From contig JBFELL010000044.1 in NCBI GenBank assembly GCA_041552135.1, forward strand, positions 1 to 17,814: a DNA stretch of 17,814 nucleotides, given 5' to 3'. Below, piece by piece: positions 7,376 through 13,757 of the stretch; positions within the stretch are counted from its first letter, which is position 1; each line of letters starts with the position of its first letter. A program made the translations under genes and the position numbers. This DNA comes from SZUA-186 sp041552135. Its GTDB lineage: Bacteria > Pseudomonadota > Gammaproteobacteria > UBA9214. The notes beneath the pieces were generated by a model. That model saw only the letters and a program-made list of their open reading frames with translations. It ran no database searches and was not told the DNA's origin.

Positions 7376-9153
7376 AGTTCCGGCCCGATGCTGACGTGAA
7401 TGCGGTAATCACTGTGTTTGTCGTCGAACGGATGGGCCACATCCAGGCGCAGCATGCCGACCGGGCTGCGCCAGCGCAGGCCGATGCCGGCACCGGTTTT
7501 TGGTGATGGCAGGAAATCGTTGTCGGCGTTGCCGGAGTCGACGAAGACGGCGGCGCCGAAGTTGCCGGCAAACAGGTAATCCAGCTCGACGCTGCCGACG
7601 GCGAGGTAGCGTCCGCCGACAATATCGCCGCTGTCATCGGTCGGCCCGAGCTTCTGGTAGCCGTAGCCGCGCACGCTCTGGTCGCCGCCGGCGAAGAACC
7701 GCTCGGAGGCCGGCAGCTTGTCGAAGTCCTTCACCATCGTCGCCCCCAGCCGGCTGCGCAGCAGGAAGCGCCCCCGTTCGCCCAGCGGATAGACAAACCG
7801 CCCGTCGAGACGGGTGCGGAGAAAGCGTGTATCCGAGATCACGCCGGCCGCACCGCGCAGGTCCGCGCTCCAGCTGTAGCCCCGCCGCGGGAACAGGACG
7901 TTGTCGGTGCGCAGCTGCGACAGGGTGATGCCGGGGATCAGGTTCTGCGTGATCTCGTCATCCTCACCCAGCGAGTAGTCTTCATAGCGGAACTCGGCAT
8001 ACAGCCGGCGCTGGAACGGCCCCCATTCGACATTGTGGCTGACGCCCAGGGTATAGATATCGGTATTGCCCTCGTCGGCGACATCATCGAACTCGGCACC
8101 GGCCTTGTAGATGAGGCTGTCGGAGACCAGGTTGCCGATTGGCACCCGGTACTGCAGGCCGACCGAGCGGGAAATACGCGACACCTGTGTGTCCGCCAGT
8201 ACCCGGTGCCCGCGATCATTGATGCGGCGAAATTCGGCGCCCAGCGAGATGCGCGGCCCGGTGTCCGTGCCATAGCCCAGCCCCCAGGCATAGCGGCGCG
8301 GTTTTGACGGCTTCGTCGTGATGGTGACGGGGATATGATAGTCAAGCGCCTCGTCGCGGTTCGAGCGGACCTCCACCCGCCGGAAGTAACCGCTGTCACC
8401 CAGCGCCAGCTGCAGCTCCAGCAGCTTGTCGGTACTGAAAGGCTCACCTTCCCCGAAGCGGACATAGCGCGCGGCAAATGCCGGATCGAGGATGTCCTGC
8501 TCGATGGTGACCGGACCGAAGTAGTAGCGCTTGCCGGTCGCCAGGTGCAGGACTATATCGGCGCGCTGCCCGGCCGGCAGGATGCGCAGCTCGGCACGGG
8601 TGTAGCGCGCATCCAGATAGCCGGCCGCCAGCGCCGCCTTGAGCAGGGCCTGCTTGGTGTCCTCGTAATCGCTGTGCTGCAGTTGCTGTCCGCCCTTGAG
8701 CCGGCTGGCCTGCAGTGCCTCCCGGACCGACGCCTCTTCCCTGCCCTCGCCCTCGAGCGCGATGTCCACGTTGCCAATCAGGGTGGCCGGCCCCGGGTCG
8801 ATCCGGTAACCGGCGTGCCAGATACCGTCGCGCCGTTTCAGGCTGGCATCGATAACCGGCTGGTAATAACCGAAGGGTTGCAGCGCCTGCAGGATCTCGC
8901 CGCGGGCCCGCTGATGCAGGCGACGCAGTGCCCCCTCGGTCAGGGGCTCCTCCGGCGTATCCGCGCCGATGTCCGGGAGCGTCATGAGCACGGACTTGCG
9001 GTCATAGGCGGCAACGCCCAGGTGGGCGCGCACGTTGTCGAGCAGCGCGCCGTCAACACCGCTGATCTGCACCTCGACTACCGGCTGTGCGGGTGCCGTC
9101 GCGGCCCAGAGCAGCAGACACAGGGCAAGGGGAAGCTGACGGTCCCCTGTCAT
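7372..9153 (-). CDS. tamA: Translocation and assembly module subunit TamA (Omp85 family)
   Basis: 593 residues. Signal peptide (LPLALCLLLWAATAPA) probably cleaved after A22. Residues about 24-265 hold the three POTRA domains (VVEVQISGVDGALLDNVRAHL near the start, FGYYQPVIDASL, KRYYFGPVTI). The remainder is a 16-strand Omp85 barrel. The family L6 hallmark is present as FFAGGDQSVRGY, with VRGY at 494-497. It inserts in the outer membrane and works with TamB in the assembly of outer-membrane proteins. It is first in a two-gene operon with tamB. The ribosome binding site is poor: no clear AGGAG precedes the ATG, but the signal peptide fixes the start. The barrel ends in Leu, not Phe. Function by family is firm; the client proteins here are unknown. 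Confidence 0.96.
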   Translation of the reverse strand: MTGDRQLPLALCLLLWAATAPAQPVVEVQISGVDGALLDNVRAHLGVAAYDRKSVLMTLPDIGADTPEEPLTEGALRRLHQRARGEILQALQPFGYYQPVIDASLKRRDGIWHAGYRIDPGPATLIGNVDIALEGEGREEASVREALQASRLKGGQQLQHSDYEDTKQALLKAALAAGYLDARYTRAELRILPAGQRADIVLHLATGKRYYFGPVTIEQDILDPAFAARYVRFGEGEPFSTDKLLELQLALGDSGYFRRVEVRSNRDEALDYHIPVTITTKPSKPRRYAWGLGYGTDTGPRISLGAEFRRINDRGHRVLADTQVSRISRSVGLQYRVPIGNLVSDSLIYKAGAEFDDVADEGNTDIYTLGVSHNVEWGPFQRRLYAEFRYEDYSLGEDDEITQNLIPGITLSQLRTDNVLFPRRGYSWSADLRGAAGVISDTRFLRTRLDGRFVYPLGERGRFLLRSRLGATMVKDFDKLPASERFFAGGDQSVRGYGYQKLGPTDDSGDIVGGRYLAVGSVELDYLFAGNFGAAVFVDSGNADNDFLPSPKTGAGIGLRWRSPVGMLRLDVAHPFDDKHSDYRIHVSIGPEL

Positions 9154-9306
9154 GGCCAGGTTCGTTGCCTGACAGCAGAGGGGGCTATGCTACTGCTGTG
9201 CTGTTTCGAAACCCCGCAGTTCATCATTTCATCTACAGCGTGTTGTGTGTTAGCCGGACAAGAGCGAGTCTATTCGCGAGCACAGACCGGACTGCAAAAA
9301 GGCATC

Positions 9307-9358
9307 GCGAATGCATTCGCTGCGGCGGCTGTTGATTGCAATCCTTGGCAACAGCCGC
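9307..9358. repeat. Palindrome plus stem-loop upstream of tamA
   Basis: GCGAATGCATTCGC (9307-9320) is a perfect 14-base palindrome. Five bases further on, GCGGCTGTTG (9325-9334) pairs perfectly over 10 bases with CAACAGCCGC (9349-9358), the 14-base loop itself containing ATTGCAAT. These lie in the 440-base gap between divergent tamA and pap, which otherwise holds no gene. A regulatory role is inference. Confidence 0.55.
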
Positions 9359-9467
9359 GGATCGGTGCCGTGTATTTTCCAGGGCGCACAGCGGCCGGAA
9401 CTGCAGCCCCGCAAACAGCCCCTGTGAGGTCCGGTTTGATGATGAATTACCGATCCGTGGCCGGCGA

Positions 9468-9489
9468 CCGTGCCCGAATGCCGGCACGG
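9468..9489. repeat. Stem-loop before pap promoter
   Basis: CCGTGCC (9468-9474) pairs with GGCACGG (9483-9489) across 8 bases. No T-run follows, so a terminator is unlikely. It sits just upstream of the putative pap promoter. Confidence 0.4.
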
Positions 9490-9511
9490 TAAGGACGATA
9501 ATCGGACATGC

Positions 9512-9540
9512 CCGACTTCGCAATCATTTCTGGCTATACT
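9512..9540 (+). promoter_or_regulatory. Candidate promoter for pap
   Basis: TATACT (9535-9540) is a good -10 element. The hexamer 17 bases upstream (9512-9517, CCGACT) is a poor -35, so activation may be needed. The predicted transcript start near 9547 would leave a leader of about 45 bases before pap. Confidence 0.4.
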
Positions 9541-9551
9541 TGGCGACACCC

Positions 9552-9590
9552 ATGAAGAAAACAACACCGGACCTCCGGAAAGAGTGGTGA
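9552..9590 (+). CDS. Possible 12-codon upstream ORF ahead of pap
   Basis: ATG at 9552 opens a 12-residue frame (MKKTTPDLRKEW) whose TGA ends 3 bases before the pap ATG. If translated, ribosomes ending here could re-initiate on pap. There is no clear ribosome binding site and the ATG is close to the predicted transcript start, so it may be chance. Confidence 0.2.
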   Translation: MKKTTPDLRKEW

Positions 9591-9593
9591 CAC

Positions 9594-11069
9594 ATGTTTG
9601 AATCGGCGGAAATTGCACATGACATCGACAAGGCCACATTCGAGGAACGCTTGCCGCAGCTGCGCACGGATATCCTCAATGCACAGTTCGAACTGCTCGA
9701 GGCAAAATCGTTCCCGGTGATCCTGGTCTTTGGCGGCATGGAAGGTACCGGTGTCATCGACTCGCTCACCAGTGCCTACACCGTGCTGGATGCCCGCCAC
9801 GTGATCGCCTCCGCCTTCGACAAGCCCACCGGGGAAGAGTCGGAGCGCCCGCGCATGTGGCGATACTGGCGCGCACTGCCGTCCAAGGGCGAAATGGGTG
9901 TCTACATCGGCGCCTGGTACAGCGCACCGCTCACCGGGCGCATCCTCGGCAAGACCCGTGCCGCGGAGTTCGAGCAGGAACTGGAGAACATCAAACGCTT
10001 CGAGTCCATGCTGACCGCCGAGGGCGCCCTGATCGTCAAGTTCTGGCTGCATATCAGCAAGGCCGAGCAGAAAAAACGGCTCGGCAAACTCGTCAAGAGC
10101 GCACGCACCAGCTGGCGGGTCGAGGAGTCCCCCTGGGGCGGCAGCAAGCGCTACAAGGAGGTGAAGCTCGCCGCGGAGCACATGATGCGGGTCACCGGCA
10201 CCGACAATGCCCCCTGGATCACCGTGAATGCGGCAAACCGGCACTACCGCGGCCTGACCGTCGCGACAACTATCCTGAATGCCATCAATGCCCGGCTGGC
10301 GCAGACTGACCAAGAAACCCCGGCGGTCGCGCCGGTCAGCACCCCGGCCATCAACAACCAGACCGTGCTGACGGCACTGGACCTGTCGCGGCAACTGGAG
10401 AAGGCCGAGTACAAGCAGCAGCTGGCCAGCTACCAGGACCGGCTCAACCGGCTACTGTCAAAGAAAAAGTTTAAAAAGAAATCACTAGTCCTTGTTTTTG
10501 AGGGTAATGATGCAGCCGGCAAGGGGGGCGCCATTCGCCGCATCATCCAGTATATGGACCCCCGGCGCTACCGCGTCAACCAGTTTGCCGCGCCCACCGA
10601 CGAGGAGCGGGGGCACCCGTACCTGTGGCGCTTCTGGCGCCGCCTGCCGCGCCAGGGCGATGTCGCGATCTTCGACCGGTCGTGGTACGGACGCGTGCTG
10701 GTCGAGCGCGTGGAGAACTTCTGCTCCGAGGCGGACTGGCGGCGCGCCTATGGCGAGATCAACGATTTCGAAGCCGAAATGAGCGATGCCGGCGCGATCG
10801 TCATGAAGTTCTGGCTGGTCATCGACAAGGATGAACAGGAACGCCGCTTCAAGGCACGCGAGGAAACCGGCTACAAGCGTTACAAGATTACCGACGAGGA
10901 CTGGCGCAACCGGGAAAAATGGGACGAATACGCCGGCGCCGTGTGTGACATGGTCGATCTCACCAGCACGTCCACGGCACCCTGGACCCTGGTCGAGGCG
11001 AACAACAAATACTACGCGCGGGTCAAGGTACTGAAAACCGTTTGCGAGCGCCTCGAGGAAAGCCTCTAG
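9594..11069 (+). CDS. pap: Polyphosphate:AMP phosphotransferase (two-domain PPK2, class II type)
   Basis: 491 residues made of two tandem PPK2 domains, the usual size for Pap, which transfers phosphate from polyphosphate to AMP to give ADP. The C-terminal domain (about 265-491) is catalytic: Walker A EGNDAAGKG at 303-311 with K310, Walker B FDRSWYGRVLVERVE, and lid arginines in RRFKAREETGYKRYKITDEDWRNREKW. The N-terminal domain (about 1-230) is the degenerate copy: the Walker A site reads GGMEGTGV (47-54), with Gly in place of the lysine, and the Walker B Asp-Arg is replaced (YIGAWYSAP). The linker is followed by a lysine-rich KKKFKKK stretch encoded by an unusually A-rich run (about 10460-10490). 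The start is supported by purine-rich GGAAAGAG (9577-9584). It is divergent from tamA and stands alone. Role: energy and nucleotide balance from polyphosphate stores in the cytoplasm. Confidence 0.94.
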   Translation: MFESAEIAHDIDKATFEERLPQLRTDILNAQFELLEAKSFPVILVFGGMEGTGVIDSLTSAYTVLDARHVIASAFDKPTGEESERPRMWRYWRALPSKGEMGVYIGAWYSAPLTGRILGKTRAAEFEQELENIKRFESMLTAEGALIVKFWLHISKAEQKKRLGKLVKSARTSWRVEESPWGGSKRYKEVKLAAEHMMRVTGTDNAPWITVNAANRHYRGLTVATTILNAINARLAQTDQETPAVAPVSTPAINNQTVLTALDLSRQLEKAEYKQQLASYQDRLNRLLSKKKFKKKSLVLVFEGNDAAGKGGAIRRIIQYMDPRRYRVNQFAAPTDEERGHPYLWRFWRRLPRQGDVAIFDRSWYGRVLVERVENFCSEADWRRAYGEINDFEAEMSDAGAIVMKFWLVIDKDEQERRFKAREETGYKRYKITDEDWRNREKWDEYAGAVCDMVDLTSTSTAPWTLVEANNKYYARVKVLKTVCERLEESL

Positions 11070-11297
11070 AAATCGGCCGCGCCGTTTGCCTGCGGCCGCA
11101 ACCCGCGGCGCGCGCATCCGGCGTGCAGCGCCGCAGCAGCACCTCCGGCCGACCGGATCCGGCCTTCGCGTGGCGCACGGCTCCGACCCCGTGCCGGTCG
11201 AGAGTCCGGGCCTAATCCCGGGCCGGGTGCCGCAGGGTCGTCCCCTGCGGAATACCGGGCGTCAGGTCCCAGCCGGCACGTAACAGGGAAACAACGC

Positions 11298-11393
11298 ATG
11301 TCGCGGGTTTCAGGCCGGTATCGCAGACAAGGCATCCGCCCCTCTTTCGCAGCAATCATCCACCCGGTTTCTCCAGTAAATACAGACCCGTAG
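11298..11393 (+). CDS. Possible 31-residue leader peptide
   Basis: ATG at 11298 follows AGGGAA (11285-11290) with 7-base spacing, a fair ribosome binding site. The basic peptide (MSRVSGRYRRQGIRPSFAAI to TDP) ends at TAG 11391-11393, upstream of the 11510-11569 terminator, where a leader peptide for attenuation would sit. There is no run of one amino acid as in classical attenuators. Weak support. Confidence 0.2.
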   Translation: MSRVSGRYRRQGIRPSFAAIIHPVSPVNTDP

Positions 11394-11509
11394 CACACCG
11401 CGCGTCCGGTCCTGCCGGCCTGCATCGTTTCCCTGCTGAAATTTTCACTGTGCCTGTGATCCAAACGACGCCCTGCAGAGTACCAATTACTGACAGCTGC
11501 AGTTTCACG

Positions 11510-11569
11510 CTGGTCGCTCCGGGCACTCCCCCCCTGCCCCCAAAGAACCACCGGGGCGACCAGTTTTTT
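11510..11569 (+). terminator. Strong intrinsic terminator just before the small-protein genes
   Basis: CTGGTCGCTCCGG (11510-11522) pairs with CCGGGGCGACCAG (11551-11563) over 13 pairs with one T-G wobble; the loop is 28 bases and C-rich, and six T follow (11564-11569). Only 27 bases separate the T-run from the ATG at 11597, too little for a promoter, so the downstream genes must be reached by read-through. That points to attenuation, or to an upstream RNA ending here. Confidence 0.8.
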
Positions 11570-11596
11570 CAGGGCACGCAACACGAGGAATGCGAC

Positions 11597-11830
11597 ATGA
11601 TCACCACCACACTCGACCCGATCTCCCTCAACGATGTCATGGACCTCGATAACGCGCCTTACCTGGTCGAGGGAAAGGGCGATAACGCCATCAAGATCTA
11701 CTTCGAGTCAGAGCACAACCGGCGCGAATACCAGGATATCCCCCTGCACGGCTCTGATGGCGGTACCCGTGCACTGAACGGTATCTACGATGACATGGCG
11801 GACAATCCGACCACCGGCAGTATCAACTAG
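11597..11830 (+). CDS. Small acidic protein of unknown family (77 aa)
   Basis: I do not recognise this gene. It encodes 77 residues, about 14 Asp/Glu against 5 Lys/Arg, no Cys, no signal peptide and no membrane segment. The middle (APYLVEGKGDNAIKIYFES then HNRREYQDIPLHG) looks like a short alpha/beta fold; after a Gly-rich turn (HGSDGG) comes LNGIYDDMADNPTTGSIN. GAGGA (11585-11589) lies 7 bases before the ATG. The frame is open further upstream to 11450, but that part runs through the terminator and has no good start signal. A second small gene follows after 32 bases and both share the terminator at 12103-12136. The tail DNPTTGSIN resembles the tail of its neighbour. Being real is likely from codon pattern and signals; function unknown. 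Confidence 0.7.
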   Translation: MITTTLDPISLNDVMDLDNAPYLVEGKGDNAIKIYFESEHNRREYQDIPLHGSDGGTRALNGIYDDMADNPTTGSIN

Positions 11831-11862
11831 GCAGATCCTGCCTTGTACAAAGGAGAGCAGAC

Positions 11863-12027
11863 ATGAGCAATTACGAAATGCAGATACTCAAGACCGGACA
11901 GTTCTATGACGAGGCCATACGTGCCGCCGAAAGAGAAGGCATCGAGGTTCTCACATCTGTCGTACCGGGCAGCAACCTGCACGAGATTATCAATAACCCG
12001 ATTGACAGCGGCATTGACGAGGGCTAG
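11863..12027 (+). CDS. Small acidic protein of unknown family (54 aa)
   Basis: Not recognised. 54 residues: MSNYEMQILKTGQFYDEAIR, then an acidic helix (AAEREGIEVLTSVV), then PGSNLHEIINNPIDSGIDEG. It is acidic with no Cys and no export signal. An excellent ribosome binding site, AAGGAG (11850-11855) with 7-base spacing, precedes the ATG. It is the second gene of a two-gene unit and is followed 75 bases later by an intrinsic terminator. Its end NNPIDSGID lines up with DNPTTGSIN of the upstream gene, which suggests the pair may be distantly duplicated or bind the same partner. The good signals make it likely to be a real gene despite its size. Confidence 0.68.
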   Translation: MSNYEMQILKTGQFYDEAIRAAEREGIEVLTSVVPGSNLHEIINNPIDSGIDEG

Positions 12028-12102
12028 CGAATCGAGCTGGATCCGTTGAGTTGCTTCCCGTCTTCCTCCTGACTGCACCCAGGAAGTAACCTCGCCTGGA
12101 TC

Positions 12103-12136
12103 ACCGGGATGTTCATTCCACCATCCCGGTTTTTTT
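12103..12136 (+). terminator. Intrinsic terminator of the two small-protein genes
   Basis: ACCGGGATG (12103-12111) pairs perfectly with CATCCCGGT (12122-12130) around a 10-base loop, followed by a T-run to 12136. It closes the two-gene unit. The next 249 bases, to the merR stop codon, hold no supportable gene, only a CTGCCGGT/ACCGGCAG inverted repeat (12165-12201) with two copies of TGTCACCGG. Confidence 0.92.
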
Positions 12137-12385
12137 CGATCATGAAAAGGGTGTCACCGGATGACTGCCGGTCAGTGGACAGCGACCTGTGTCACCGGCA
12201 GGTAATACGACTGCCAAGATGCGGTGCACCCGCAACTGCTGCAGCGTCCCGCGCTGCAACACCACCTCCTGACGGATGAAAGTGAATGGCAGATAACCCG
12301 CGCCAGATATCCTGCAAGGCCTGCACGGCAACGGAGTGTCACAGCGCCGAGGCCCGCGCGGGATTTCCGGGGTTTGCCGCTGCGC

Positions 12386-13357
12386 TCAGGCTTCCACCTG
12401 GATACCCTCGACATCGATGACATGCGCCAGGGCCTCCTCAATGAGGTTCCTGGCGTGTGAAGCCGTGGCATGCAGATAGGCATGCAGCGCCGCATCCTTG
12501 AGATTGCGGTTTTCACACTCGGAACTGTAACGCTCGAATGCCACCAGGCCGGTAATCAGTTCGGCCAGGTGCCTTGGGCACTCGCAATTCACCGCGGTCG
12601 ATACCAGCGCCAGCCTCGACAGCGCCTCGTTGCTGTAACGGCGCGGCGATACCTGCAGGCTGACACCGGGCTGGCCGGGAACGGCATCCGCCATTGCCTC
12701 GGGAGGCCGCATGCCCAGACAGAGATCGCGGACAACATCCGGAGTGACGGGTGCGCGCACGCTCTGCACGCGCGCCGCCGGCAGCCTCTGCAGCACATCA
12801 GCGGCAGCAAAGCGGTACACCACCAGCGCCTTCTGGGCACCGGCATCCTCCAGCCAGCTGACGACCTCCCGGGTGGTGTCCTCGTGCACTGTCGCAATCT
12901 CGATCACCAGCACCTCCACCGGCCGGCGCGGATGCGAGGCAAGGCACTCCCGGATCGTTGCGCCGGCCGCAACCACCTCCAGGCCGTCAAGGGCGCTGGC
13001 CTGCGCGAGCAGCCGTGGTGCCAGTGCCTCGCCGACGACCATGATACTGCACGGTTTGCGGGGCGCCTTGCCGGCGACAACGGTGGCACTGAAGCTCTGC
13101 ATGGATCTTGCGATCAGCGCCCCGGTGTCGAGCCCGGCTATGCTGCCAATGGCATCACCGCTGTCGACCAGCTGCTTGATCAACTGCAGTCGCTCGACGT
13201 CGCGGGCCGTGTATTCACGCCCGCCGCCCGCCGAGCGCATGGGATTGACAACGCCATAGCGCCGCTCCCAGATACGCAGGGTGTCCGGACTGATTCCGGT
13301 CAATCTCGCCACGGTGCCGATACGGTACGTCGGTTCGGTTGTCGTTGAGTCGGTCAT
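12386..13357 (-). CDS. MerR-family regulator with degenerate cobalamin-binding-like domain
   Basis: 323 residues. Residues 11-80 are a MerR-type winged helix-turn-helix: YRIGTVARLTGISPDTLRIW, ERRYGVVNPMRS and REYTARDVERLQLIKQLVDS. Residues about 98-205 resemble the Rossmann-like effector domain of CarH/LitR-type regulators (CSIMVVGEALAPRLLAQASA, VEVLVIEIATVHED, KALVVYRFAA), but no ExHxxG-type cobalamin ligand is visible, so B12 is probably not bound. The C-terminus (about 250-323) is a helical module with two close Cys (NCECPRHLAEL) and a third in YSSECENR, possibly metal or redox sensing. The frame extends upstream to 13420, but GGAG (13368-13365) with 7-base spacing marks the ATG at 13357; the longer form would run into the promoter. 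It is divergent from a 43-residue membrane peptide gene and likely controls it and itself. Confidence 0.82.
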   Translation of the reverse strand: MTDSTTTEPTYRIGTVARLTGISPDTLRIWERRYGVVNPMRSAGGGREYTARDVERLQLIKQLVDSGDAIGSIAGLDTGALIARSMQSFSATVVAGKAPRKPCSIMVVGEALAPRLLAQASALDGLEVVAAGATIRECLASHPRRPVEVLVIEIATVHEDTTREVVSWLEDAGAQKALVVYRFAAADVLQRLPAARVQSVRAPVTPDVVRDLCLGMRPPEAMADAVPGQPGVSLQVSPRRYSNEALSRLALVSTAVNCECPRHLAELITGLVAFERYSSECENRNLKDAALHAYLHATASHARNLIEEALAHVIDVEGIQVEA

Positions 13358-13378
13358 TGCGTCACTCCGGAGGTCTTT

Positions 13379-13479
13379 GTCCACCTGTTGTCCATGTATA
13401 TGCCTACTATAACCGAACATTTCATTGACAACAAGATAATTAACATCTATTGTCTACTACAAGATGTGGACATGTGGAC
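13379..13479. promoter_or_regulatory. Overlapping divergent promoters with symmetric GTGGAC half-sites
   Basis: Plus strand: TTGACA (13425-13430), 17 bases, TATTGT (13448-13453). Minus strand: TTGTTG (13434-13429), 17 bases, TATAGT (13411-13406). The two -35 elements overlap. An inverted repeat GACAA-AGAT/ATCT-TTGTC lies between the plus -35 and -10, a usual MerR position. GTCCAC (13379-13384) and GTCCAT (13390-13395) on one side mirror two tandem ATGTGGAC copies (13464-13479) on the other, with centres near 13429-13430. The half-sites fall just downstream of each predicted transcript start. Confidence 0.7.
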
Positions 13480-13504
13480 ACATCGCACAACAGGAGAAGC
13501 AGCC

Positions 13505-13636
13505 ATGAAAGAGACCAAAGCCATGAGAATGAATGCTGAAGATTGCTTTATCTGCCGGGTGTTTCTGGGTTTTATGGCAACACCACTGTTCCTGCTGATA
13601 CTGGCAGGTGCAGCACAGGCCGTGACCGCCGCCTGA
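13505..13636 (+). CDS. 43-residue CxxC membrane peptide
   Basis: A very small protein: MKETKAMRMNAEDCFICRVF then a hydrophobic segment (about residues 18-40, LGFMATPLFLLILAGAAQAV). Cys14 and Cys17 form a CxxC just before the membrane helix, so it could bind metal or form a redox pair on the cytoplasmic face; alternatively the helix could be a cleavable signal (AQA at 36-38), leaving almost no mature protein. AGGAG (13492-13496) with 8-base spacing supports the ATG at 13505. The same frame is open from 13388, but that part covers the promoter. It has its own TTGACA/TATTGT promoter and faces the merR gene, whose Cys-containing product may control it. Not assigned to a known family. Confidence 0.6.
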   Translation: MKETKAMRMNAEDCFICRVFLGFMATPLFLLILAGAAQAVTAA

Positions 13637-13697
13637 GTTTGACACGGCGATCCCGCCGCCCTGCCTGGACACATCATGGACACGCAATAAATGCCGC

Positions 13698-13734
13698 ACA
13701 CCACGACGCCCGGTGACAGCCGGGCGGGTGGTGT
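13698..13734. terminator. Hairpin between convergent genes, possible bidirectional terminator
   Basis: ACACCAC (13698-13704) pairs with GTGGTGT (13728-13734) and, inside it, GCCCGG (13708-13713) pairs with CCGGGC (13720-13725). It lies midway between the 43-residue peptide gene and the end of uspA. There is no T-run on either strand, so it may act as a transcript-end stabiliser. Confidence 0.5.
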
Positions 13735-13757
13735 CATAAACCGGGATCTGACCCCGT

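Larger units (their letters stand above)
11070..11596 (+). other. Gene-poor, highly structured leader region
   Basis: 527 bases between pap and the first small-protein gene. Perfect inverted repeats include CGGCCGC/GCGGCCG (11074-11098), GCGGCGC/GCGCCGC (11105-11134) and CCGCAGGG-TCGTC-CCCTGCGG (11230-11250). The outer GTGCCG (11228-11233) can pair with CGGCAC (11274-11279). It ends in an intrinsic terminator (11510-11569). I tried to match it to cobalamin, TPP, fluoride and glycine riboswitches, 6S RNA and RNase P RNA from memory and found no convincing match. Open frames on either strand here lack protein-like sequence. It could be a leader with attenuation, a free sRNA, or in part the pap 3' end. 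Confidence 0.5.

Noticed and set aside
11160..11285. Cobalamin riboswitch or RNase P-like RNA suggested by GAGAGTCCGGGC and nearby stems
   Set aside because: The conserved boxes (for example the GCCACTG core of the B12 class) are not present. Only the general hairpin richness remains.
11066..11584. 172-codon minus-strand open frame across the leader region
   Set aside because: Low-complexity Arg/Gly/Pro/Ala composition, no ribosome binding site, and it runs through the intrinsic terminator and the hairpins.
11597..12027. Reading the two small proteins as RiPP or bacteriocin precursors (SDGG in the first looks like a double-glycine leader end)
   Set aside because: No modification enzyme, peptidase, transporter or immunity gene is in the window, there is no Cys, and the second protein lacks a GG site. 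The idea is unsupported here.
12141..12281. 46-codon plus-strand ORF after the terminator (MKRVSPDDCRS...), and a minus-strand one at 12140-12331
   Set aside because: No ribosome binding site, composition not protein-like, and it follows a strong terminator without a promoter.
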